Below, piece after piece: positions 9,001 to 19,600 of a stretch of DNA of 64,000 nucleotides. Below the pieces are notes generated by a model, which saw only the letters and a program-made list of their open reading frames with translations, did no database searches and had not been told where the DNA came from. This stretch comes from Persicitalea sp963803495 (GTDB lineage Bacteria > Bacteroidota > Bacteroidia > Cytophagales > Spirosomataceae): NCBI GenBank assembly GCA_963803495.1, contig CAWDMP010000002.1:1736001-1800000 (forward strand), in the 5' to 3' direction. Made by a program: the position numbers and the translations under genes. Numbering within the stretch: the stretch's first letter is position 1; each line of letters begins with the position of its first letter.

Positions 9001-10215
9001 GTGTTGGTTTTGCGGTCAAGATAAGAGAGGCCCTTCGTACTGCCCAGCCAAACGTTGCCCGCCGAATCGGCGGCCAGGGTCGTAACGGTTCTGGCCAGCA
9101 AACTATTAGACTGCCCGGGTTGATAGGTGTACACCCCAAAGGGGGCCGGGCGGGCAAAGGCAACGTTGAGCCCCGCCTCCCAGGTACCTATCCAGATGTT
9201 CCCGTCGCGATCGCCCCGTACGCGGAATGTAGCGTGGGTACTCAGGCTGCCCGCCCTACCGGGATCATGCGTGAAATGTGTAATCTGTTTGAAATCACTG
9301 TTTTCAGATAGGATCACACCATCGTCGGTTCCAAGCCAAAACCGGCCGTCGGCATCTTCATAAAGGCTCTGCGCCTTGTTCACTCCTTCCTCGACGCCCG
9401 GGCGGTAGAATATGAGCGCAAACTCATTGCTCCCGGGTTCGCAACGCCACAGGCCATGGCTCTGGGTTCCCACCCACACGCGATTCTGGCTATCACTTCG
9501 AATAGAAATAAGGTCTTCGTTTTGTAGTTCTTTGGCGAGGTTAATCGACTCTGCTTGTCCGCCGGCCGTTGGCAGACGCATAACGACCCCACGCAGGGAA
9601 GCTATCCACAAGTTGCCGGACTGGTCGGCGCATATCTTATGGATATAATCGGAAGCAAGATTATTATTTTGGGAGGTAAATTGTGAGGATTTTCCCAGTT
9701 GCAGGCTCTATCCGTAACAGCCCGGCTCCGTAAGTAGCTGCCCAGATTATGCCTGCTTGGTCTTCGGCAAGATCCGTAATGGTGACGCTCGAAATGTCCA
9801 GCCCCTCGGTAGTTCGGGTGAATCGGTCGAAGCGCACCCCCGTCGAATCCAGCCGATTGAGGCCTCCCGAACTGGTCCCCACCCAGAGTCGGTGTTGCCG
9901 ATCTTCCAACAGACATTGCACTTCGTTGCTACTAAGGCTGCGCCCATCCCGTACCGAGTGCCGAAACACCTGAAAGCTTTCCCCGTCGTAGCGGTCGAGA
10001 CCATCAGCCGTACCCAGCCAAAGAAAACCTTTGTGATCCTGCAGCAAATCCATTACGGTATTGTGCGAGAGTCCATCGGCCGTAGTCAGGTGGTGGAAGG
10101 TAGTTTGGGCGGCAGCGTGTCCACCTACCAGGGCCATTGCCCCCAGAAGAAATATTTTCAGGAACGTTTTATAGACAAATGGAGGGCCAGATAATTTTTG
10201 GGAATGGCAGTGCAT
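6090..10215 (-). CDS. Hybrid two-component system sensor/regulator (HTCS), frameshifted
   Basis: One gene of about 1375 codons. Order: signal peptide (about 1-35), two-component-regulator beta-propeller repeats, Y_Y_Y domain, one transmembrane helix, HisKA with NISHEFRTPL (about residue 855), HATPase with a DTGVGI box, receiver domain with VSDWLMPDMDG (about 1170), and a C-terminal AraC helix-turn-helix. Such one-protein phosphorelays sense oligosaccharides in the periplasm and activate polysaccharide-utilisation loci. It is divergent from the SusC/SusD pair starting at 10364, its likely target. The frame breaks near 9664-9672: the first 183 codons end in PK-stop, while the next frame resumes as NNNLASDYIHK, one A short in the run CCCAAAATAAT. 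This is probably a sequence error or a recent null mutation. Confidence 0.9.
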
Positions 10216-10363
10216 AGGGAGGCTGTCTCAGATCAGGATGAGGCCTTGAATTTACGTTTCTTTAATGAGAAAGGATAATTACCCCCCACAGACCCACCCA
10301 GATTCTACAAGATAGTTTCAGTAATTTATGGTAAAAATACAACCACCGTAAATACAACTACCT

Positions 10364-13300
10364 ATGAATCGAACCCGCTACCTCACTCGCTTTCTGTTTA
10401 TATCAATCATTCTGGCCCTTAGTTCGCCGGGGCTGGTGCAGGCCCAGAACCGTCTGGTGTCGGGCCAGGTCACCGACATTTCCACCAACGAGGGCCTTCC
10501 CGGCGTGAACGTGCTGGTGAAAGGGACGACCACGGGCACGACCACCGACACAGAAGGAAACTTTCAGCTCAATGTACCGAACAACACCACGACGCTCGTC
10601 TTTTCTTCCGTGGGCTATGAAGCCAAGGAAGTACCATTGGGCAACAGCAATACGCTGAGCGTCACGCTGGATACCGACACGCGATCGCTCAATGAGGTGG
10701 TGGTCGTGGGTTACGGACAGAAAAGTACCCGAAAGCTCACGGAATCCATCGGTACAGTCCAGGCGCGGGACATCACAAAACTACCCGTCGCCACGCCGGA
10801 AGCGGCCATTCAGGGACGTCTTTCGGGCGTCCAGATTACCAATGTGGACGGCACGCCGGGCGGTGCCATTGCGATCCGCATCCGGGGCGTAAGTACGGTC
10901 GGCAACAACCAGCCGCTGTTTGTAGTGGATGGCGTACCCATCGGTGATGGTACTTCCAACCAGATTAACCCCGCCGATATCGAGAGCATATCGGTACTTA
11001 AGGACGCTTCATCAGCTTCTATCTATGGGCTCCGGGCCGCGAATGGCGTGGTACTTATAACTACCAAACGCGGCCAGCAGGGCAAACCCAGAGTCAATTT
11101 CGATGTGTACACGGGCGTCCAGAATTTCCCCAAGTACTTCGACCTGCTCAATACGCGGGACTACATCGACCTGGCCAACGAAGCTACCGCCAACGCCAAC
11201 GCCCAGGCCGGGCTTACCCCAGCCGATAAGGATTATATCAAGCTTCACCCCGACCTGCTGCCCAGCAGCCAGTACTCAACGTAGATAACCGTGACGTATG
11301 GCGGGAGTCGGTCGTGAACGAAAACGCGCCCATCAGCAACTACAATCTCTCGGTTTCGGGCGGCAGCGAGAAGTTCAAACTACTTCATTTCGGCGTCCTA
11401 TTTTCAGCAGGATGCCATCGTGAAGAAATGGGACTTGGATCGTTACTCGTTCCGCGTCAACAGCGACCACCGCATTGGCAAGCGCCTCAAAATCGGCCAG
11501 GCGCTGACGATGGCCTACACCGAAACCCGGCGCGGAAACAATACGGGCGGTGACGGTTTCCTCTACGCCAATGCGTCGGCCATGCCCCCGTTTTTCGAGC
11601 ATTTCGACGTTGATAACTCCATTCCCAACAACCGCTACGGCTACTCGGGCAATGCCGGCAAGGCCGGATTGATTATTCTGAACACCCCCGGCATCAATCA
11701 GGTGGTGGACTATCGTGACCGGGGGGTCAGGGCGCTGGGCAATATTTACGCCGAGCTCGAACTCTTCAAAGGCTTGAAGTTTCGTTCGGTGGCAGCCATC
11801 GACTACAACACCGCCCGGAACACCGACTGGCGCCCCGCCTACACTGCCGCCGAACTGGGACAGGAGCGGAATGGCAACCAGTACCGCGAGGCTCGCAACG
11901 AAGGCATCCAGCAAGTGTTCACCAACACGCTCAACTACGATGGGGTCTTTGGCGACCATACCCTCAACGCTATTGCGGGCATGGAGTATCAGCAATTCCG
12001 GGGCAACTTCCTGAGCTATACGGGCTACAATTTTGCAAGTACCGACCCCAATTTCTACCAGAGCGTGCAGAACCAGTCGGGTAACTCCGACGGCAAGGGT
12101 GGCTTCCTTTTCCCCAATGCAGCTTCGGCTCTGAACCAGCAGGCGTACTTTGCCTACTTTGGCCGTACCAGCTACGACTACAAAGACAAGTACCTGGTCA
12201 CGCTTACGGCCCGATACGATATGTCTTCCAACTTTGCGCCTGGCAATCGTGCCAAGCTGTTTCCGTCGGTATCGGCGGCCTGGCGGGTTTCGAATGAGGA
12301 TTTTTTTAAAGATCGCCTCCCCTTCATCACTGACCTGAAGATTCGGGGTAGTTGGGGACAGCTGGGCAACGACAAGATCAACCTGTCGTTTCCCTACGTG
12401 GCACGGGTCGTGCAGGGGCCGCTCTATACCATTGGCCGGGGGCAGGCTACCCTGGCGGGTACCGGAATTCCGACCCTGGTCAATCAGGACTTGCGCTGGG
12501 AAACCAACGAAAGTACCGATGTAGGCTTCGACGTGTCGTTCTTCGGCAAGCTCAACCTGTTGGCGACGTACTACAATCGAAATACCAAGGACTTCTTGTA
12601 CAGCTTACCGGTCAATCAGTCTTCAGGCTTCAATAACATTCCGGTCAATCTGGGATTGGTAAACAACCGCGGTATTGAGGTAGAAACCAGCTACCGCACG
12701 AGGCTGGGCAAGAAAGGAACGATCGACTTTTTTGGCAACATCACTACCATCCGTAACCGCCTGGTATCCCTCGCGCCGGGCGTGCAGGAGTTCGCAAGCG
12801 GCGACTACCGTACCGCAGTCGGCTACCCGATCGGCTATTTCTACGGGTATAAAGCCCTGGGAATCTACCAAAACCAGTCGCAGGCAGACGGGGCATTGCC
12901 CGATGTGACGGTCAACAAGCGCAAGCCTGTACCCGGCGATATTATTTTTGAAGATAACAATGGGCCCGGCGAAGACGGTCAGCAGTTCAGCGGCGAGGCC
13001 GACGGACAGATTACGGTCGAAGACCGAACGTACCTTGGCAAAACGATCCCCGACTTCTTTTACGGTTTCGGAGCCAATGCCACCTACGCGGGCTTCGACC
13101 TGAATGTCCTGTTTCAAGGCGTGGCGGGCAACAGTATCTATAATCCTTTCCGGGTAAGAGCCGAGAACATGCAGGGAGGCGGGCGCAATTCGCTGACCAC
13201 CGTCCTCGATCGCTGGACGGGCGAAGGGACAAGCAACGATATGCCCCGCGCTACAGCCCGTGACTTAAATAACAACAACCGTTTCTCGAGCCGCTGGATC

Positions 13301-13570
13301 GAGAGTGGTAGTTTCTTGCGGTTCAAGAATATACAATTGGGCTACACGCTGCCCAAAGTAGTGCTGGATAAGGTGAAGGTGTTCCAAACGGCGCGGTTCT
13401 ACGTAGCGGCTACCAATCTGTTCCGCATTACCAATTATAGCGGCCTGGACCCCGAAGTGATCACGTACGATTACAACGGCAATGCCTCTTCGCAACTCGG
13501 AGCCGGAACCGACCAGTCCAATATCCCTCAGCCCGTAACGATTCAGGTGGGCGCCAATCTGTCATTTTGA
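10364..13570 (+). CDS. susC: SusC/RagA TonB-dependent outer-membrane transporter, frameshifted
   Basis: About 1070 codons: signal peptide ending in VQAQ, CarboxypepD_reg-like domain (LPGVNVLVKGTTTG), TonB box-like VVVVGYG, plug domain (SGVQITN, IRIRGVSTV, LKDASSASIYG) and a beta-barrel ending in an aromatic Phe (NLSF). It imports glycan fragments across the outer membrane together with the SusD protein encoded 85 bp downstream. Two compensating indels interrupt it. One base is missing near 11278 (expected ...QYSNVDNRDVW), and one extra A lies in TTCAAACTAC near 11382 (expected KFNYFISASYFQQ). Between them the frame continues as the stretch beginning NENAPISNYNLS. It is divergent from the hybrid sensor. 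Whether it is broken in the organism or only in the assembly is open. Confidence 0.92.
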
Positions 13571-13655
13571 TTATTGTGGATACTGGGCGTTGGACATCGT
13601 CCGACCGAAAATCACACGGGAACGACACCCTAATTTTGGTTAAATAATTGAACAC

Positions 13656-15266
13656 TTGATTATGAAAAAGAAACTGATTATTACCAGCCTGACTATAGTA
13701 CTACTCGGTACTTTTATGATTCGCTGCGAGAAAAAACTCGACCTCACCCCGCTGGGGGTACTTGACGAGAAAACCTTCTACCAGTCCGAAGAGGACTTCA
13801 AAGGAGCGGTGCTGCTGGCGTACTCTACCCTGCTCAACTACACCTACGAGCAGTTTGACGGAGGTGGCTGGTTTCAGGGGGTACTTTTGCCTGACGACGA
13901 CACCACCGCTCCCAACAATCAGCCCAACAACATTGACGAGTTCAACTGGACGGTTTCCGACGGCAAATGGCAGACGCTCTGGCAAAACACTTACAAGGGA
14001 GTACAGCGCTCGAACATCATTATCGAGAAACTACCCGATGCCAGCCAAATCAGCGAGGAGAAGCGAAAGCAGTTTGACGGGGAGGCCCGTTTTCTGAGGG
14101 CTTACTACAACTTTTTCCTGGCCATTCACTACGGCACGCCGCCTTTGATCACCAAAACGCCCAGCTCGTTGGAAGAAACCCGCTCGCCAAGTTCCCAGCC
14201 GGGCGAAATATGGAACTTGGTAGTGTCGGACCTGAAAACCGCCCAAAGTACCCTTCCCGAAAAATGGGACGACGCCAACCTGGGGCGGGCGACCAGCGGC
14301 GCTGCTACGGCCCTGCTGGGGAAAACTCTGCTGTTCAGGGCACAGTGGGAGAAGAAACCCGCCTTGTACACCGAGGCCGCCGCGGAGTTCCAGAAATTGA
14401 TTGGAAAGTACCGCTTAATGGCCAACTACCAGGACAATTTCACCGTGGGCGGTGAGAACAACGCCGAATCCATTTTCGAAATACAGATGGGAATTGGTGG
14501 TAGTAATCCCTGGTTGCCCGCCGATTTCAATTTTCTCGGAGGTGGCGGGGTTGCCTCGGCCGGCACGGCGCGGCTCATCTACTTCCGGGCTGCCTGCGGT
14601 CCCAACGGGATCTGTGCGCCGGGCTTCAACGCCCAGGGCTACGGCCAGATCCACATGACACCCGGCATCCAGAAAGCTTTCGAAAAGGGCGATCCGCGGC
14701 GTCAGGCTACCCTTTTTATTGATGGCGATCCCTACGATACGGGTGATAATATCGACGGTTCCAAGAAGTATGTTTTCAATAGCGAGTACGCGGCCACGGG
14801 CTCTACGCCCGCCAAGTACATCAAGAAGGATGTTCACATTAGTTTCTTGTCGCCTCTGAGCGTAAATAATGAGCGGGTGATTCGTTACGCCGACGTGCTG
14901 CTGATGCTGGCTGAATGCAAAATCATGGGCTCAACTAAGGACTTGGCCGGAGCCGCCGACCTCATCAACCAGGTGCGCCGCCGCGCCGACCCGACGGGAA
15001 CCATACTACCCGATGTGAAGGTGAGTTCCGAAAGCCAGATGATGAAAGACCTGCGCCACGAACGCCGGGTGGAGCTGGCCCTGGAAAGCCACCGCTACAA
15101 CGACCTTGTCCGCTGGCACCGCGCGGGTATCATCGACATCAAAAAGGATATCGACTTTGGCCGCCCGGCCGCTAACACCAATTGGTCGCCTACTAATCTG
15201 CTCAAACCCATCCCCCAAAGCGAGCGCGACCTAAACCCGAACCTGGTTCAGAATCCGGGTTATTGA
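13656..15266 (+). CDS. susD: SusD/RagB nutrient-binding outer-membrane lipoprotein
   Basis: A 536-aa SusD-family protein. The signal peptide ends in a lipobox (MIRC, Cys near residue 24), so it should be a surface lipoprotein that binds glycan and closes the SusC channel. Family features are the conserved N-terminus LDLTPLG, the RFLRAYYNF motif of the helical core, and the C-terminal block RHERRVELALESHRYNDLVRWHRAG followed by LLKPIPQSE and NPGY. Length is normal and the frame is intact. It follows susC by 85 bp and is followed by a strong hairpin, so susC-susD is probably a complete transcript. Confidence 0.95.
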   Translation: MIMKKKLIITSLTIVLLGTFMIRCEKKLDLTPLGVLDEKTFYQSEEDFKGAVLLAYSTLLNYTYEQFDGGGWFQGVLLPDDDTTAPNNQPNNIDEFNWTVSDGKWQTLWQNTYKGVQRSNIIIEKLPDASQISEEKRKQFDGEARFLRAYYNFFLAIHYGTPPLITKTPSSLEETRSPSSQPGEIWNLVVSDLKTAQSTLPEKWDDANLGRATSGAATALLGKTLLFRAQWEKKPALYTEAAAEFQKLIGKYRLMANYQDNFTVGGENNAESIFEIQMGIGGSNPWLPADFNFLGGGGVASAGTARLIYFRAACGPNGICAPGFNAQGYGQIHMTPGIQKAFEKGDPRRQATLFIDGDPYDTGDNIDGSKKYVFNSEYAATGSTPAKYIKKDVHISFLSPLSVNNERVIRYADVLLMLAECKIMGSTKDLAGAADLINQVRRRADPTGTILPDVKVSSESQMMKDLRHERRVELALESHRYNDLVRWHRAGIIDIKKDIDFGRPAANTNWSPTNLLKPIPQSERDLNPNLVQNPGY

Positions 15267-15286
15267 TTCGAGCTTCCTTGGAATAA

Positions 15287-15320
15287 TGCGGTAAAAGGTC
15301 ATAAATGACCTTTTACCGCA
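15287..15320. terminator. 16-bp perfect hairpin after susD
   Basis: TGCGGTAAAAGGTCAT and its exact reverse complement are separated by two A, 20 nt after the susD stop codon. No long T-run follows, so it may be a terminator/mRNA stabiliser or a palindromic protein-binding site for the regulator encoded just downstream. Confidence 0.55.
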
Positions 15321-15421
15321 TAAAATGACGGTTTCATGCTATTTTTTGACGGATATGTCCAGCATACTATGACGGATAATCAGGTGCTTTGTATCACTTT
15401 ACCAAGAAAGAATAAAATACA

Positions 15422-15529
15422 ATGAATGGTAAAGGAAATACCTGGCTGGGGTGGCTGGAAGTACTGGCTGCCTTGCTGTTGTTCGGACTATTGTTATTCG
15501 GACTGTGGCTACTCTTGTCGGGTTTGTGA
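15422..15529 (+). CDS. Possible 35-aa single-pass membrane peptide
   Basis: ATG followed by MNGKGNTWLGWLEVLAALLL and a continuing hydrophobic stretch (FGLLLFGLWLLLSGL), then TGA. It would be a short polar N-terminus plus one transmembrane helix. It sits between the susD hairpin and the GntR-family regulator, 33 nt before the regulator's first ATG. No ribosome binding site is evident, which is normal in this phylum. Small hydrophobic frames arise by chance, so this is only a candidate. Confidence 0.35.
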   Translation: MNGKGNTWLGWLEVLAALLLFGLLLFGLWLLLSGL

Positions 15530-15562
15530 TACGGATCTCCATGAAGTCAAAAAACATCCGCC

Positions 15563-16627
15563 ATGAAAACCAATTTTCCCGCAATGGGCGTCGCTATGCC
15601 GCGGGCGGCCCGACCGAACGCGGCCCGACCGAACGCGGCCCGCGCGCCCAAGTACCTGCAAGTCGTCAATGCCATCGTCGCCGACATCGAGAAGGGTAAG
15701 CTGACCCTCGGCGACCGCCTGCCGTCGCTCAATGAAGCCTGCGCCGACTGGTACCTCTCCAAGGATTCCATTAAGCGCGCTTACGCTACCTTACACCAGC
15801 AGGGATTCATCACTTCCGTCAACCGCCGGGGATTTTTTATCGCCGCCCAACCCAACCGCCGCGCCCTGCGGGTGCTGATCGTTGCCGGTCAACTGACCGA
15901 GCGCGTCAAGCAACTTCACGACGCCATCGCGGCCAGCGTGGGCCGGGAGGTTATTCTGGATGTCTGCAGCTACAAACACCAGCAACAGTTACTGTGTCGG
16001 TTGTTGGAGAAACACCTTGGAGACTACCATTATTACCTAATCATGCCTCACCTGGCGGAGGTGGGTTCAGACATGCTGCAATGCCTCCGCAACGTACCGA
16101 GTTCCCAGATGATCCTGATCGGTGACCAGTGGGGCGAAGTGCTTCAGCACGGTCACCAGGTTCGGTTCGGCAGCGAACAAGACCTTTACAGCGCTTTGGT
16201 GGGCAAGTCCGAGACCTTTCGAAAGTACCGGCTACTCAATCTGGTTCTTCCCGAGCAAGATATTTTCGACGCGGAATCCATTCGGGCTTTCCAAAGATTT
16301 TGTGTCGATAAAGGCTTCGAATTTCAGCTGCTCGACGACCTCTGCGAAAATGACATTCGACCAAACGAAGCGTATTTCGTGGCCGATAGCCATCATTTGA
16401 TTGCTTTGGTCGATCATTGCCAGCGGGCGGATTGGCCACTGGGCGAGAAGCTCGGGGTGGTGAGTTTTATCGAAAATGAATATACCCAACTGCTGGCGGG
16501 CGGAGTCTCGGTCATTTCCCATCCCTCCCAAAAGGTAGGGCGTTTGGTTGCCACGATATTAAAGGGTGAATCAAATCCAGTCCCCTATTCCCTTCCATTG
16601 GAAACGCATTTCCGCGCCTCTTGTTAA
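15563..16627 (+). CDS. GntR-family transcriptional regulator with periplasmic-binding-protein-like domain
   Basis: A 354-aa regulator. A GntR winged helix (PKYLQVVNAIVADIEKGKL, then GDRLPSLNEAC, KDSIKRAYATL and the wing FITSVNRRGFFI) spans about residues 28-98. A LacI/PBP-like ligand domain follows (about 105-350). This is the usual sugar-responsive regulator architecture in Bacteroidota. The N-terminal extension contains a 15-bp tandem repeat encoding ARPNA twice, so the exact start is uncertain: Met codons at 15563, 15584 and 15596 are possible. It follows susCD and overlaps the open frame of the next gene, and probably controls the locus (inference). Confidence 0.88.
   Translation: MKTNFPAMGVAMPRAARPNAARPNAARAPKYLQVVNAIVADIEKGKLTLGDRLPSLNEACADWYLSKDSIKRAYATLHQQGFITSVNRRGFFIAAQPNRRALRVLIVAGQLTERVKQLHDAIAASVGREVILDVCSYKHQQQLLCRLLEKHLGDYHYYLIMPHLAEVGSDMLQCLRNVPSSQMILIGDQWGEVLQHGHQVRFGSEQDLYSALVGKSETFRKYRLLNLVLPEQDIFDAESIRAFQRFCVDKGFEFQLLDDLCENDIRPNEAYFVADSHHLIALVDHCQRADWPLGEKLGVVSFIENEYTQLLAGGVSVISHPSQKVGRLVATILKGESNPVPYSLPLETHFRASC
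15605..15642 (+). repeat. 15-bp tandem repeat (about 2.5 copies) in the regulator 5' end
   Basis: GCGGCCCGACCGAAC is present twice in tandem (15605-15619, 15620-15634), with a third partial copy to 15642. The period is a multiple of three, so copy-number slippage would keep the frame and change the number of ARPNA units in front of the DNA-binding domain. Confidence 0.8.
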
Positions 16628-16640
16628 AAACTGGTACTTC

Positions 16641-19600
16641 ATGATTACAAAGCTACTGTACGGTATGGGTGTTGCTCTGGTGGGGCTGGGCGCCTGGGCG
16701 TTGACCTACCAGGCGGAGGAGACGCTGTTCGTGCGCCTCGATGCATCCCAAACGGGCGTTGCGTTTGTTAATACCCTCACCGAAACCGACTCGCTGAACG
16801 TTCTGACGTTCGAGTACATGTACAACGGCGCGGGCGTGGGCGTGGGCGATTTTAACCGGGACGGCCGCCCCGACCTGTACTTTGCGGGCAACCAGGTATC
16901 GAGCCGTCTGTATCTCAACAAAACAGCCCCCGGCGCGGCGATTCAGTTTGAGGACATAACCGATGCCTCCCGCACAGGTACCCAGGCCTGGTGCACGGGC
17001 GTCAGCGTGGCGGACGTGAACCAGGACGGATGGCCCGACATCTACGTTTGCGTGGCGGGCCCGTCGGCTCCTTCCAGCAAAACCGCCAATCGGCTCTTTA
17101 TCAATGATGGCCCCACCGCCGATCAAGTACCTACCTTTACCGAGCAGGCCGCCGACTATGGCCTGGCCGATACCGGATATAGTACCCAGGCGGTTTTCTT
17201 CGACTACGACCGCGATGGCGATCTCGATTGCTATTTACTGACCAATGCCCTGGAAAGTACCAATCGCAACGCGTTGCGTCCGAAGCGGACGGACGGCGAA
17301 GCACCGGGGACAGATAGGTTATACGAGAATGTTTCTTTGGGAAAAGAATACTTTACGCCTGTTTTCAAAGATGTATCGCGCGAGGCAGGAATACTCACCG
17401 AAGGCTACGGGCTGGGCGTTTGCCTGAGCGACCTGGATGACGATGGCTGGGCCGATGTGTACTGCGCTAACGATTTCCTGTCTAACGATCTGGTTTGGAT
17501 GAGTGAACAAGGGAAAGGCTTCTCGAATCAGGCCGCTCAAGCTCTAAAGCACCAAACGCATAATGGCATGGGCGTAGATATCGCTGATCTGAACAACGAC
17601 GCCCTGCCCGACATCGTGGTGCTCGACATGCTCCCCGCCGATAATTACCGCCAGAAAATGATGCTGCCCGGCTCCAACTACAATCGCTTCCAGATGGAGC
17701 GGCAACTGGGATACGAACCCCAATTTATGCGTAATACGCTACAACTCCATCGGGGCATGCAGGGTAGTACCTTGCCCACTTTTTCGGAGATAGGCCAACT
17801 GGCGGGAATCGAGAAAACAGACTGGAGCTGGGCACCGCTTCTTGCTGATTTTAACAACGACGGCTGGAAGGATATTTACATTACTAATGGCTACCGACGT
17901 GACGTCACGAATCTGGATTTTATCAAGTTCAGTCGGCAGGAATCTACTTTTGGCAGCCCCAATGCCCAATTTCGGCAAGCTAGGGAGAAATTACTCGATC
18001 TACCCGAAGTTGCCATTCCGAAGTATGCTTACCGCAACCGGGGGGCGGATTCCACCCTTTCTTTTGAAGATGTATCGGAAGCCTGGGGACTAGATCAAGT
18101 CGGCTTCGCTAATGGTGCGGCCTACGCCGATCTCGACAACGACGGCGATTTGGACCTGGTCACCAACAACATCGATGCTCCCGCGTCGGTACTTGAAAAC
18201 AGGCTCAACCAGCAGGACACGCCACCCAACTGGCTTCGACTCACTTTCTCCCCGAGCCAGGCACGATCAGTAACCATAGGTACCAAGGTATGGGTGTACG
18301 CTGATAGTGAAGTGCAAATGGCAGAGCTCGCCCCGGTGCGCGGGTTTGTATCCACCGTAGAGAATGCGCTGCATTTTGGCTTGGGGCAGGAAGGTAGTTA
18401 CGATTCGATCGTCGTGCGTTATCCAAATGGCAAAAAACAGCTTCTGCTTCGGGGCGCGATCAATCAAGTAGTGAACGTTCCCTACCAACCCACTGGCACC
18501 TGGGCGAAGCCAACCAGCGCACAACCACCCCTATTCTCGGAGCTTTCGCCCCAGGAATCCGGCTTGAACATCATCCATAAGGAAAACCCCGTGGTTGACT
18601 TCGACCGCACTCCGCTGCTACCCCACAAGTACTCACAAAACGGTCCGCAACTAGCCTTGGGTGACGTTAATGGCGACGGGCTCGATGATTTTTTTATGGG
18701 CACTGATTTTGGCCATATCTCCCAAATATACCTTCAACTACCCAGCGGAAAGTTCCGCGCCTTTGCGCTTCCAGACAGCGACACCTACGAAGACGCGGGT
18801 GCCGCGTTTTTCGACGCGGATGGCGATGGCGACCAGGACCTTTACGTAGCAAGTGGCGGTAGTCGGCAGGAAGGTCTTTCGGCAGTGTATCAGGATCGCC
18901 TGTACCTAAACGATGGCCTCACTTTCCGGTCGGTTCCCCTGCCTCTCACCCAATCGAGTGGGAGTTGTGTGCGGGTGGCTGACTTCGACGGCGATGGCGA
19001 CCCGGATATTTTTCGCGGCGGACGGGTGGTGCCAGGACAGTACCCTAAGCCCGCCGACAGCTACCTGTTGAGAAACGAAGGAACCGGACCCGATGGCAAA
19101 ATCCGTTTTGTGGACGTGACACAGAGCCTTGCGCCGGGCCTGCGCCGGGCCGGACTCGTGACCGACGCCCTTTGGACTGATGTCGACAACGACCGGCATC
19201 TGGATCTGCTAATCGTGGGCGAATGGATGGCCCCTACCTTATTCAAAAATACCGGAAAGGGGTTTGAAAGGCAGGAAGTCAAAGGATTGGCCGACCAAAC
19301 AGGCTGGTGGCAGTCTTTAGTAGCGGCCGATTTCGACGGCGATGGCGATACTGACTACGTAGCGGGCAACCTCGGACTCAACAGTAAGTACCATGCTTCG
19401 GCATCTGAACCCGTCCGGGTATTCGCCGCCGACTACGACAACAACGGTCGGCTCGATCCGCTGCTTACTTTTTACCTCGATGGCAAACAGGTCCCCGTGG
19501 CCCAGCGCGATGTCATCGTGTCACAGATCCCCAGCATTCGGAAGCGTTTTCCTACCTACCACGATTACGCCAGCCATTCTTTCGAGGAAATGTTCAGCGA

